From Chalara sp. BL73 (taxonomy: Eukaryota > Ascomycota > Leotiomycetes > Helotiales): a stretch of 64,000 nt of DNA. Location: NCBI GenBank assembly GCA_918026815.1, contig CAKJVC010000010.1, positions 2,606,501-2,670,500 on the forward strand. The letters are read 5' to 3'. Below the pieces are notes generated by a model, which saw only the letters and a list, made by a program, of their open reading frames with translations, was not told the DNA's origin and searched no databases. Position numbers and translations under genes: made by a program. Positions 1 through 12,034 of the stretch are shown piece after piece; positions within the stretch are counted from its first letter, which is position 1, and each line of letters begins with the position of its first letter.

Positions 1-819
1 TGCTGTTGGCAACCTATAGGATCCTGGTGTCGGCCAAAGTGCATACAACCCTAATATCGTCCAGGGCAAAAGATCTCAACAACCCATCTTCGCTATTGTA
101 CAGTAGTCACTCCGGTATCGTTCCATTTTATGTCTATCCTAAGGTGTCTAAACAGGGCAGGCTCATTCTTAGCTACAATAGCCACCCCCTAGTCTAGAAT
201 TTCTTGTTGAATGACCCTTCGACTTGGGGAATGATGTTAAACTATGAAGTAGAGCTTAGAAAAGCTGGATAGATATTGGATCTCGACATCCATCCATGCA
301 AGCACTAAATAATTGGTCGTTTGAAGTCTGCTGCAGTTTCCCCCATCGGTTTCCAGCCCAGTGGCAAGCAAAGATGGGGGTTCTCGTCATAAATTGCAGC
401 ATCGCTGCCGTATGTCATGGCATCATGACTTCAGATCCCACCAAGTCAAGTTCTAGAAGTCGAAATATGTCCTTGCAAGCACGCGAGATTCTTGCCAAGC
501 GCCTGGAGCTGTCAAGTCCTCGGAGCGCACCTCCGTTTCCACTCATTTTATTGATCGGCAGCTGTTGTAACTTATTGTAGTATCACTATGACCAGAATCT
601 ATGAATCAACTGCAGGGGGTGTCCCATCAAAGGCTTTCATAGAACTCTTGACTGTGCTCTTGGCTTATGTATGCAATTTTGCCGAGATAGCGACAATCGT
701 AACATCCATGCATGGCCCCGGGCGTTGCATAGAAGAGCTCTTCTCTATAAAGTTCGGAAATACGCTCACGAATTTGGTATCTGGCAGGAATAAAAGTACA
801 GTTGTTTTCCTTACTGACA
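1..819. other. No gene recognised
   Basis: No reading frame here has recognisable family motifs or plausible splice structure. The stretch lies upstream of the transporter gene starting at 820 and presumably contains its promoter and 5' leader. Confidence 0.5.
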
Positions 820-3105
820 ATGGCCGAAAAAAAGACGGAGGTGGGAATCAGCACCGCCAAGGACAGCCCGACACTCTCCTCTCAGTTCTCAGGCAGGGAA
901 AAGGATCCAGAAAAGATTCGTCAAAAGATCCTGGATACGGAGAAAGAGCAAGAGCAGCCGACAGGCCATGCGATTACAAGTCTTTTTAAGAAAAGAAAGA
1001 AGCAGGATCCGAATGCCATCGCAACACAACCGTCAGTATTTGACGACCCAATCACTGCCCAGTACTTTCAACCGCATGTGAAGTATGAGAACCTCCACCG
1101 TTTTGATCCGTCCTTTAAGTGGACGTGGGCAGAGGAATCTGTGAGTTATATCTAATGTAATTTATAATGAGTTAATTATGCTAATGTGGAAGAAACTGGT
1201 AAAACGTATTGATTGGAAAATCACTCTTTGGGCGTGTTTGGCTTTCTTTGCCCTTGACTTAGACAGAAGTAATCTCAGCCAAGCCAATACGGACAATTTC
1301 TTAGAGGATATGAATCTGAATACAAATGGTTCGTCCGGAAAACCCTTACCTGGTATATACTAAAGCATGAAATGCAGACTATAATCTGGGAAACACAATT
1401 TTTAAGACCGCATTCTTGTTGGCCGAATTGCCCTCACAATTGATCAGCAAGAAAATTGGTAAGAACCTTTCCAATGATTCTCACCAAAAATTACTGACAT
1501 GTAAATTTCAGGTCCTGATCGCTGGGTAAGCTCAATCTCGAAAAAATAATTAGGATCTAGAGCTAATTGAAATTAGATTCCAGCACAGATGATTCTTTGG
1601 AGTATCGTTGCCGCATCCCAATTTTGGCTCAAGAATCGAGCATCATTCTTGGCGATTAGAGCGGTCTTGGGAATGCTCCAAGGAGGATTCATTCCCGACA
1701 TTATTCTATATCTGGTATTGTGTTCTGTTTTTAGTCGCTAGCTCAAGATTGACGATTCTAGTCATACTTTTTCAAAGGAACAGAGCTTCCACTCCGCCTA
1801 GCTTTATTCTGGATGGCAAATCGTCTCACTGACGTGATCGCTCCATTGCTCGCGTATGGACTTTTGAGACTTCGGGGATATCATGGGTATGAGGGATGGC
1901 GCTGGCTGTAAGTAATGATTTCCTAACACTAATTTAAAACAGGAGTGATACTAAGCATTTTCAGATTTCTGATTGAGGGCATTTTGACATTGGCGATTGG
2001 AATCTGGTCCGTATTTATGATGGCGCCAAGCCCAACGCAAACCAGGGCCTGGCATCGACCCAAAGGCTGGTTCAATGAGCATGAAGAGAAGATATTGGTC
2101 AATCGTATTCTCCGAGACGATCCATCCAAAGGCGATATGCACAACCGTCAGGCCATAACCTTCAAGATGTTGTGGAAGTCATTGACAGATTACCATCTAT
2201 GGCCGATTTATGCCCTTGGACTGACTTTTAGCATCCCTGCTGGTCCACCCGATCAGTATCTTACATTGACGCTGAGAAGCTTGGGATTCGACACGTTCGA
2301 CTCCAATCTGCTAAGCATTCCTGCTCAGATTGCGACTACCATCAATGTACGCCCTCGAGATATGCCAACATTTGGAGCTAACTATTTCTAGATGCTGCTT
2401 CTCACTTATTTTTCTGAAGTCCTCAATCAGCGAGCCTTGATGGGGTTTTTTACACAGGTCTGGTTTCTTCCCTGCCTTCTTGCTTTAGCAGTCTTGCCTG
2501 CAGATGCACCTAAATGGGGCTCATACGCACTTGTGACAGTCTTATTATCATATCCATCACGTATGTATACGACAACTTCATATGAAACTGGGCTAATGCG
2601 ATTTTCTAGCACATCCAATGCAGGTCGGATGGAGTAGTCGCAACTCCAACACAGTCCGTGCTCGTACAGTATCAGCTGCCCTTTACAAGTATGTTTACTC
2701 ATTCTCGATAAAACTGTGTAAGGGTTAGGACTAATAGCCTCCAGTATTATGGTACAGCTTTCATCAATAATAAGCTCGAACATATATCGGAGGGATGATA
2801 GACCTCTATGTTAGTGCATTGGCCCATATTTCTGCTTCTGGCTGACGCAATCCCAGATAGACGTGGCAACAGAGTTTTGGTGGGTATTACATGCCTAAAT
2901 CTTGTACTTTATCCAAGCGTTAAAGCATATTATGTGTATATCAACAAGAAACGCGAGAAGAAGTGGAATGCACTGACTCCAGAGGTATGTTTATCCGAAG
3001 CAGACAAATTCATTCAGCCCTGATATAATTTAGGAACAAAATGATTACCAAGATAGTACGACAGATGAGGGTGGGAAGAGACTCGACTTTCGCTTCGCCA
3101 GTTAG
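820..3105 (+). CDS. MFS transporter, Dal5/allantoate permease-like (ACS family)
   Basis: This is a plasma-membrane symporter of the anion:cation symporter branch of the major facilitator superfamily, which includes allantoate, nicotinate and vitamin permeases. The substrate cannot be read from sequence. The start is ATG 820, with about 107 codons of cytosolic N-terminus before the first membrane segment ([19 protein letters not shown], whose DRSN stretch is typical of this family). Introns are at 1141-1192, 1329-1377, 1459-1511 and 1526-1576, with more downstream. Removing them keeps one frame through [20 protein letters not shown] and [13 protein letters not shown], all hallmark Dal5-family positions. 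The exon at 1512-1525 is only 14 nt. The stop is at 3103-3105. No internal stop was found once introns are removed, so the gene looks intact. The donor at 1329 (GTTCGT) is atypical. Confidence 0.85.
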
Positions 3106-5171
3106 ATCATGTCCTGCAAAAACTTGGCTATGCGGAAGCTCTAGCAATAATCTAGGACATTGCATGATCATGTTCACCCTCCCTTAAGGCCAACCAGACA
3201 AAGCAATGATAATTCTTGACCACATCAAAGACTCGTTTCCCGTCATGTTTTATTGTCGACGGAAAATACATGTTGAAAATCAGAGTCCAAAGAATTTTGC
3301 ATTACCATCCCTCCATACCTAAAAACTAAATCCTAACAGCCAAAGCACTGCCGAGTGTCTCTTTCGTCTCCATTGCTGGAGCTCTCCAACGCACTTCACA
3401 GGAGCATCAAAAGCATTCGAGCCAAACGGCTCGGCTGGCGCTGTCACACCCGCGATGCTAACTTCCGTGGATATAGCGATCAGGTGATATTGATGCCATA
3501 CTAACAGCTTCTGATTAGTATTTCTTAGCTTTGAGGCATTAGAACTAACAACAACACTCGGGTCGATTCCCGCGGTATTTTTGGCAGGCCCGGCAATAGC
3601 GTTTGCGATGCCAGAGACATAGATGCGGTAGAAATAGGGGGTACCAGCGGATATGGCGAAAAAGGGAATTGCTTGGAAATTACTATAGATGAGGTTCTCA
3701 GACAGTGCCGCAAGTGGCATGGCAAATGAGGGGGTGGTGAGTTTTATTTGGAAACGCTTAAGGCGAATATTTGGAAGAACTTAGTTTAAAATGATGACAT
3801 TGATTGTAATTTGCCCATATGGTTATCCGGAGGCATTTCTTGCGTTAGCATTTATATACGCTTCTTGTGCTTGTCTATTATTTTTAGACAAGGTAACCTA
3901 AGTTAATGTCATTAAAGAATTATGTCAATCGCGAAGTTGCATTCCAGTTGATGTATGTGTACGTGTGCGTAGAAGCCCTTCATGGAATGTTGTTGAGGTC
4001 TGAGGTGTTTACCTCGTGCCGTGATCATTCGACATTTTAGTACTGTTTCAGCTTTAGGATTCCAACCTGTAAATACCTAATCTCCGCAGTAAGCCTAGCG
4101 CTGACCTGAGATAAAGAATGGATTGCGGTGCACTATGCAGAGTAGCCAGATATCAGACGTTGGGTAGGAATTCTCAAAGTAGAACTCGAAAGAAGACACC
4201 ATGAATATTGCTTCCAACAGAGGATAAAGCAGAGAAACAAGGAGATTCTATGTCTAACTACCTGACCAAAACTCTCTCGTTTGAACGGGCCAAAATAGGA
4301 GTTGGCAAAGGCCCTATCTCAATGATGTTCCATGAGCCGCAGAATATGAAAGGTTGCTGTAGAACAGATAGTCATAATTTAGAATAAAGGTCCTGAGCCC
4401 TCGAAGGAGCTACATTAGAGGAGCCTCACTTTTACAGATTGCCTAGCCAGCTGCAAGGCCTTAACCTTTCGCATTAACGTAATTCTTAATTTAAACGTAG
4501 CAGAAAATTTTATAGACCCTTGCACTACATATAGTCTTCTTCCGTGGCAAGTCTAAGCCTAGATGCATCAAATTGCTCATAACCGTACATGGACTTAAAA
4601 CTTCCCAGAGAAACAACTAGGGAGGCCCAAGCTGTTCTTTAGAGATTTGGATAACCCTTCCAGCTGAAGCCAGAAGTATAAAATTCGTTCTGTGCAGCAT
4701 TCTGGAACATGAAGTCTGCTCCGGGGTATTTTGAGCTGCTGGCTCTCCCGAATTTTTCGGTGATTTTCAATAGCTTGTTACGCCTTTTTACCCCCAAGGT
4801 GAAAGTGGAATTTGAAGTGTAATTTTCTCTGTTGCATTTTCCTTCGCATAGTTGGGAAGTTCTGATTTGACGCCGCCACGTAGCTGCATGTTTTATGCAT
4901 ATTTAATGCTACGCTCGGATCTAACAAGCCTATCACCGCTCTGCATTGTGACCTTGGTTGCCACTACAAGCTACCTACGCAACAATTCAATTCGTACGGC
5001 TTTATTACTTGCATAGGTTATGCGCCCTCAGGTTTTAGGATAAATAGAGCATGCATGTCCAATATAGTGAAGATCTATAAGCTATATGGCCTGGTTAAAC
5101 CCAGCGAGTTGAGAGCTTTCGCACACACACTGTATCAGGAACCTGCCAGTTGAGACTTGATCTTGGAAGTC
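3106..5171. other. Mostly intergenic; one doubtful ORF
   Basis: Apart from the minus-strand ORF at 3319-3720, listed separately, no coding motif is recognisable. The stretch from 3730 to 5150 is AT-rich with many stops in all frames and is probably the promoter region of the SRPBCC gene plus spacer. Confidence 0.5.
3319..3720 (-). CDS. Hypothetical protein (doubtful)
   Basis: An open frame of 133 codons runs on the minus strand from ATG 3720 to the TAG at 3319. I do not recognise the product. The central region has a reasonable amino-acid mix (SAGTPYFYRIYVSG and GIDPSVVVSS), while the C-terminal third is rich in Arg, Trp and Leu, as in a frame that has left the true gene. It may be an exon of a small secreted protein with unrecognised introns, a decayed gene, or chance. 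Confidence 0.25.
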   Translation of the reverse strand: MPLAALSENLIYSNFQAIPFFAISAGTPYFYRIYVSGIANAIAGPAKNTAGIDPSVVVSSNASKLRNTNQKLLVWHQYHLIAISTEVSIAGVTAPAEPFGSNAFDAPVKCVGELQQWRRKRHSAVLWLLGFSF

Positions 5172-5888
5172 ATGAAAATTTGCTTAATGGATTTCACTCT
5201 CCGTCAACGCAGGCTTTTCTGTGCTGCTATTCTGTTGTCAATTATATACGCTCATGTACTGCCACACGAATGTAGTGCCCCAGGTGAGCTCATGACAACT
5301 CCAAGTTTCAATCTCACGGGCGCCGTCTTTACAGTTTGCGCGACGGCCTTCATCACTGCATCTCCCTTACTTATATATGATGTTCTGATCGATTTCACAA
5401 GATACCACGAGTGGAATAGCTTTGTATATGCCATTGATGTTCCAGAAGGAGTTACGGGCCCACGATCGGTCTGGGTTGGCATGCCAATGAAACTATATAC
5501 TCGCGGGCTGGTGGATGGCTTAAACACCACAAGTGATGAGAGAGTCACATGGCTTGAGCCAAGGAGAAATGATCCATTCGTGGCTTGGAAATATGACGGA
5601 GGCCTTTTGGGAGATGCTGTTATGCAAGCAGAGTGGGCTCTATCACCTTGTAGTTTGTATGAACGCTAATCACGCTAACATTTGAAACCTAGACACGTCA
5701 GCCTGCTGTGGGCCGATGAAGATGGTTATCAACATGTGAGCTGGGAAACTTATTATGGTCCGGGCGCAATGACCCTTCTGCCAGTGAAGGAGAGATTGCA
5801 GCAACAATTTGAAGTTCAGGCAGTAGATTTGACAGAAAGGGTATACAGCTTAATTGGCTGGTGGCCGCCAAATCGATTCAGAACATAA
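5172..5888 (+). CDS. SRPBCC (polyketide cyclase/START-like) domain protein
   Basis: The predicted product has about 226 residues after splicing one 36-nt intron (5657-5692, donor GTATGA, branch GCTAAC), which is short for a fungus. The start chosen is ATG 5172. The N-terminus (residues 8-38) is basic then hydrophobic, so secretion or membrane anchoring is possible. From about residue 45 the pattern is that of the SRPBCC helix-grip fold: a strand ending in ITASPLLIYDVLIDFTRYHE, then W.SFV, then a central FVAWKYDGGLLGDAVMQAEW, and a last strand and helix near the C-terminus. Members bind small hydrophobic ligands or act as cyclases or dehydrases. Neither ligand nor pathway can be inferred from the neighbours. 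Confidence 0.65.
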
Positions 5889-7954
5889 CATTGCTGGAGG
5901 GCAATCACAAATTCTTCAACACTTCTGGGTTGTTTAGAGTTTTTTTCTTTACGAATTAGCTTTAGGATTGATTAAGAATTGTGCCGTATTTAATTAGATT
6001 GTGTTGTTTTCTGCGAAGCCTCCTATTTCTACAAATGCTGCTTACCAAACTTCACTTTTTTCCGTTACATCTTCGGCATAGTCCTTCCCGAAGTTTCGGC
6101 TACCCTTTATTTTTGGTTGCTGTGGAAGATGCAAAACCTACATCTAACCCAGAACCATTGAGTTGGCCAAAAATTGTACCTCATTCAATTGGTAAATCTC
6201 AGGTCTTTCGCTTTGGCTATATTAACCATATTGCTTTGTTGAATAATAGTATAGTAGTAATTTGGTATAAGACCCCATATACTCGCGTGAAATTTCCCTC
6301 GAAGAATGCATTCGGCTGTGGCATGGTATTGAGAGAGGTTACTATATTGATAAGCCAACTTCGAGTTTGTGGACGCGACCCATATAGTTAGCCGCAAACT
6401 CAACTCCAGATCCTCCTCCAACCTAAGCAACTGCGATACCAGAACATCCATAAAACTATGGGCATGAGCCCTCAGAGGACATTGATGAAATTACCCTTCT
6501 TCTGCCCTAGCTTCTTTACAAAGTAGTTGGCAGATAATGTTACGATAGCGCTGTTGAATTGGAGGAATTGACCTTGCCGGAGCAAAGGGGCTTTATCACC
6601 AACTAGAGAGTTACATTTTCACTTGACCGAGGGGCACAAGATTGGATTTGAGAGCCGATATGGACCGCCTCGGCTTTTAGGAGCGAGGGCAGCGGGAGGC
6701 TGAAATTTTGATGAAATGGGGATGCGAGGCATGGTATAGCTGGTGCACCTAGGCGCCAGAGTTTCACTAGTTGCCGATGGTACGGATGACAGAGGACCGA
6801 CAGGAAGTCTTCAGTATAGTGTTTGAATGTAGCACTCTAGACGTCAAGCAGCGCCATCAACAAGCATATATACGCTCGGATCCGATGTCGGCATAGACAT
6901 TCCAAAGAGCCTTGCCAGGCCATAAGGTTTGACGGCCTTCGGAATGATATTATTAGGGCCTGGCTTGATGGGTTGGCTTGAGATGGCTTCAGAATAGGGT
7001 GTTAAGGTGGGGTTGGCATAAGGGGTAGCTCGAAGGGGTGTCAATAAACATCAATGTTAAGTTTAGTATGGAGCGCCGGCTTTAGGGCAAATTGGGGGCG
7101 AGTACCACCACCGGGTAGCATGAAAAAACGGAAGTTAAATTGGCGTGACACTCACTATTACAGTACATGGCGGCGATGAAGTATGTGCGTATAAGATATG
7201 GGAAAGTGGCCATACTTCCTACCTGAGTCAGTAGTGGGCCGGTGGATCCGGGACTGTTTACCCCTGGGCCCTCTTTTTTTTTTCCAGACTTTTTCAAAAT
7301 ATCGTAAGCAGTGAGCCAGGTCCTCGTTCCATAGATTTCCAGATTAGTGGCGCCGGCAGTAACCTTACCACTTTAGCTAGCACTCCGGGCCGTGCGCAAT
7401 TCCCACGTGCCATCACGAATCCCAAAGTGGTTTGCCATCTCCTTGCCCCGTCTTTATCTAGTATGGAGCGGGATCAAACCTAGATTTAGATAAGCTTGCC
7501 GCGTAGGAGATCGGCAAACCGAATTTTCGGTAGATGGTGCATTTTTTTAGGAGGAACCTGGCAAGAAAAGAACATCTTCGATTTTGTGCCTAAATTAATG
7601 CCTCTTGATTTGATGGCTGGCAGGGGTAAAATGCGTGCTACTTATGGAACGGTTATCTGGTTTGGGGATGTCGTGGAGATGTCAAAGTTCTTGGACAGGC
7701 AGATCGTCATTGCGCAGCTACAAAAACAGTTAAACACGATACCTGACATCGGCTCGGTCCTACTGCGGCACTCGACTAGTTTGTGGTTCTCTCCATAGGA
7801 GTGTTTCGTCTGCTGCCGGACCTCGGAATCAATCGAAGGGATCTCTTTTATCTTCCGTTTGTTCCCTTGGGATTTTGTACTCTGTAATCAACAAAGCACA
7901 CAAGAATTTGGTATTTATGAGGTTAGAACTTAGAAGGTCCGACGAGAAATCAAG
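5889..7954. other. No convincing gene
   Basis: Short frames exist (for example 7496-7798 plus and 6844-7044 minus), but none shows family motifs. The upstream part is AT-rich. The last few hundred bases are probably the promoter of the PTH11-like gene. Confidence 0.45.
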
Positions 7955-9367
7955 ATGGCGTCACCCGGTAGCCGTGCTCCAGAGATTTTGGGCACATATT
8001 CTCTCTTTGTGGCATTGACTACAATTTTCGTGGCCATGCGTGTTTATACTCGGGCCTTACTTGTGAAGAATTTAGGGCTCGATGATTGGCTTGCTGTCAT
8101 TTCGTGGGTGAGTCTATTTCACACAAAACGCCTTACATCGTTGAGTAGATTCTGACGGGATATGGCAGATTCTGTTTATAGTATTTGCCTCTTTTGCAAT
8201 TACAGGGACCTATCATGGCAATGGACAACATGTGCAATACATCGACCCTCCCAGTGAGATATCTGTCGGATTGAAGGTGTGACAAGCAGTGTTTTTGATT
8301 GGAAGAATAAGCTAAGAGATTGCAGTGGTGGTGGGCATGCGAGCCTGTTTATGTTCTTTGCAATATCGCTTTGAAAAGTTCTATTGCTGTCATGTTACTA
8401 AGATTGACCACCGGCAAAGCTCACAAGATCATTATCTGGGCCACGTTAGCAGTTGTCCAGCTTTACTCCATATTCTTCTTCTTCCTCTTCGTTTTCCAAT
8501 GCCGCCCATCCGCCTACTTCTGGACACAATATACTGGCGGAAAAGGCACTTGTATTGATCCAATAATCACTGTCAACGCTACCTATGGGTACTCAGCCAT
8601 CAGCTGCGTTGGAGATTGGATCTTTAGTATTCTTCCAGTATTTCTAGTTTGGGATTTGAAGATGAACCCAAGGACCAAAATATCAGTTATATGCATTCTA
8701 GCAATGGGAGCAATGTATGATCCGCTAGTAGCAACGAATAAGCCTCGCTAACAGCATTAAGTGCATCAATAACCACGATCATCCGAATCCCTTATATATC
8801 GTCGCTGAAAAATCAGGCGGACTTTCTCTATGCCACAGCGGATGTTGCCATCTGGTAAGCTAAATGCAGCGTATTCTTGTTTTTTTGCTACCTTGTAACC
8901 CTGATTAACGAAATGTGTTTAGGTCTTGCTGTGAGACTGGAGTCGGTATAGTGGCATGTTCGGCTGCAGCTCTGCGACCCCTCTTCCGAATTTTCCTGGA
9001 TCACAGCAAGCTATTCGGATCATCTGGACGTCTAACCAATACCGGGGCCTGGCCAGCTGGGGTTGGATCAGCTGGTGGCTATATTCGTAATAGAAACGAT
9101 GGGGCCGAAGAATTTGGATTAAAAGGCCTCAATGGAGGGCGACAGGGCGTGACTACATATGTTGGTTCTGGCGATAATGAGAAGAATGGTCAAGATTCAA
9201 AACGTGAGAACAGTCGAAGGCGGGATGACGGGAGTGGAAGCGAAAGGAAGTTGACGGTAGAAGATCAGTGGAGTGATAAAGCTCATGATCGTAGCAGTGG
9301 AGAGGAAGAAATCAATTGGGAACATGGAATCAGGAAAACGATGGTTACAAAGCAAGTTGTTTATTAG
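7955..9367 (+). CDS. PTH11-like integral membrane protein (fungal rhodopsin-fold domain)
   Basis: Five exons (7955-8107, 8169-8276, 8326-8714, 8762-8854, 8923-9367) give a frame-consistent 395-residue protein. It has about seven membrane helices: the first two end in VAMRVYTRALLVKNLGLDDW, the LGLDDW motif typical of the fungal PTH11-like rhodopsin-domain family. Later helices include IALKSSIAVMLLRLT and LAVVQLYSIFFFFLFVFQCR. A hydrophilic cytosolic tail of about 125 residues follows, rich in Gly, Asp, Ser, Arg and Lys. No N-terminal CFEM domain is present. Members are putative GPCR-like surface sensors, often expanded in plant-associated fungi. The ligand is unknown. The gene looks intact. 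Confidence 0.85.
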
Positions 9368-12034
9368 GGAGCTTTTAAGGCCGTTCTTTGTCACAAGTTA
9401 TAATTCATTCAAAGAAATTGTTGTATCTTACAAAAAGCTTATCAAACATCGCTTTTTTGCAGTATTATATCTTTAATAGGTAATTTAGCAATTACTGTAT
9501 GACTGTATGTGTCATCAAGTAAGACTAAAGCGTAGGAATAGCCAATCCAATGAGGGAAGACAGCACTTTGTTGATAATACAGACGCTTCTTATTCTACAA
9601 ACCAAAGGATCGAGAGCCATAATAAAGTAGGGGTAAACCTGCACCCGCTAAGTCTTTACCAAAGCTCGCTAACTAAAAATAGAGCCTGGTAATCATATGG
9701 CATCTGCCGTATGCGACACAAATTTTTTTTTAGTTTTCGGCTTGTTATAAAAATGTACAAGCTTTACATTGAAATGTACTACCTTTCCCAATTTATAAAG
9801 AATGCTATAGTGAAAGGGGTTGGGGGGGGGGGGGGGGGGGGGGGGTTTTTATATATTATATAACTTTAATAAGTCAAATCATTTCGATCATTAGTTTCGT
9901 ACTTTTCACCGGGATAAAAAATTTAACAGCTGCCTTGGCAGGAGTTGTCACGGCCGAAGAAACAGATTTGTGGCTCTGCAACGACTCCAGAACCACAGTT
10001 AGGATAAACTTGTTTAATATACATTCATGTTGATACTTATGGCTGGGGAGTTTATGATCTGCATTGAAAGCCCTGGGTTATCTACGCACATTCCGAATTC
10101 GATATTTTGCTAGCAACGAATGCGAATGATGTAGTTGTGATTGACACAGTCGATATTCCAAATTAGGCCACTTGGATTCATCAGGTATAAGCGACGCAAG
10201 ACGTGTTGTAGCTGTTCCCGGCAAGATGATATACCTAAATTCAACAATCAACATAGAAATAAATTATGTGATCATTCTCACGATTGTTGCTTCGAACCCT
10301 GCGAGAAGAACGCAATTATTGTCGGCCGACCAGGGATGGCCATGCCCCCTAGGCTCTTAAACCCAGTTATGACTTTAATCAGACCATTCTGGGTAAGGGC
10401 GCAAGCTGATATTGAACTTGCAAAGGGTTCGAATCGAGGATAAGAAGGCGGCCCAAATCCAATAGGGAGCAGAGGGGGAATCAGAAGGAGATCCCGCCAA
10501 CGATAACTTATATGTGTTCCTACATGTATTCCCTTGGAGCATAAAATACATAAACCTTCACCAGAAATTGGTCGGGCGGAAAATAAAGGAGTATCCTCAA
10601 TTCGACGAGGAAGGTCTGCCAGAGGGGCTGAACTCCCCGTGTATCTCATCTGTTGCTGCATTCCTAACCCCTGTCCTTGACACCAGCAGTATAGAATAGC
10701 ACTAACCTTGCCCACTCAGGACTCAAACTCTACAGGGCCACCAGCCAGGATGATTACAGTTGTTCTCAAACACAGAGCATCAACTTGTCCAACTAGTTGA
10801 ATCTGCTCCCCTAGTCGTTGAAAGAATAGAATATCCTAGCATTCTGTCTCTCATTCTTTGTCCCTTCCACCAAACAGCAACTGTTGCGTCCGATCCTCAA
10901 TCATAGTTCACTGACTTGCGTTGGAGATCAAGGAAACTGCGCTCTCAATACCCCAAGCGAGCTCCCTAAAAACTTGCCTTCCATTGGATCCATGAAATGG
11001 ATGATCTCTTTTCGGAGTTGTCTATCGTGTGAGTAGCCCTCAATTTCGATATTGTAGGCCTGATCAATCCACTTCTCCGTGTCTAGGCTACGGTGTACTA
11101 AAATTATGTTTCGGCTTTGGTAACATGTTTTTTATGAGCAAACCACTTCATATTTGCGTCTTTTAAATGTCCCTTACTTAGGACGACGAGATCAAGATCG
11201 GGACTAAAGGCATATATTTTTCTATGTCCTCTGCCATCTGTGTGTGTGAATAACTATGCACATTATAGTGGGTAAGGGAGATATGTGTAGCATCTTTAAA
11301 ACTTATTTGCTGTGAATGGAAAATCTGTCCCGGCAGTGAAAAGCCATAGCAGCTACACCATACTACCTCTGCACATGATGAACTGGATAGAAAGGTATTT
11401 CCTCTAATTTCAGTATCATGGTATACGCAAAACAAATTCCGATGGATGAACTAGAAAGAGGTGCTGTAACTTCGTTGACGGGATCAATGGTTGATGTTGT
11501 CAGGACATCCCGGATTCTATTCCCTCCCCTGGTTTTGGAGCAGTTACATCTTGCCATAGCGTGGAAACTCGTAGTAGCTTTGTGAAGGGAGAGTATACTC
11601 TACCAAAGATAAGGCTTGAGGAGATTGGGCCTTCTAATCCTAACCAAGGTTCTAGGCATCTCTATTGCTTGGCCGACTAGTTAAGAAGCGAGAACTACAA
11701 CACCACCCTAATCGCGGTCTCAAGATGAGCTGTAATACCGTATCTCAAATAGCACAAATCCGGGGTCATTCACTCCAACAGATCAATTCTTGATAGGAAG
11801 TTCTAGATTAGGCTTGAATATATGCCATATACTTGGCATATCCAGGCACGCACTCCTCAATCATGTGCAGATATTCCTCCTCTCCTGCGGTCCCTATTTT
11901 TATGATTATAACGGATAAGATTTGACAGTAAGAAACAAGATGGATCGTTATTACCCTCAAGCTCTCCTTACCTCATTCTCTCGCAATACTGTATACATTC
12001 ATTTAATGCTTAGAATTCCTGAAAGTCAGCAACC
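9368..12034. other. Gene-poor spacer
   Basis: No gene was recognised. The stretch includes the 24-nt poly(G) run listed separately. The frames at 10141-10443 (plus) and 10278-10715 (minus) overlap each other and have no motif or codon evidence. Confidence 0.45.
9822..9845. repeat. Poly(G) homopolymer tract, 24 nt
   Basis: An uninterrupted run of 24 G residues lies in otherwise AT-rich intergenic DNA downstream of the PTH11-like gene. The exact length is uncertain because such runs are prone to slippage and sequencing error. Confidence 0.9.

Noticed and set aside
7496..7798. 100-codon ORF on the plus strand
   Set aside because: No recognised family, no neighbouring exon and no signal peptide; probably chance.
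10141..10715. Overlapping ORFs of 100-145 codons on both strands
   Set aside because: They show no motifs, the frames overlap each other on opposite strands, and no splice context or codon signal is present.
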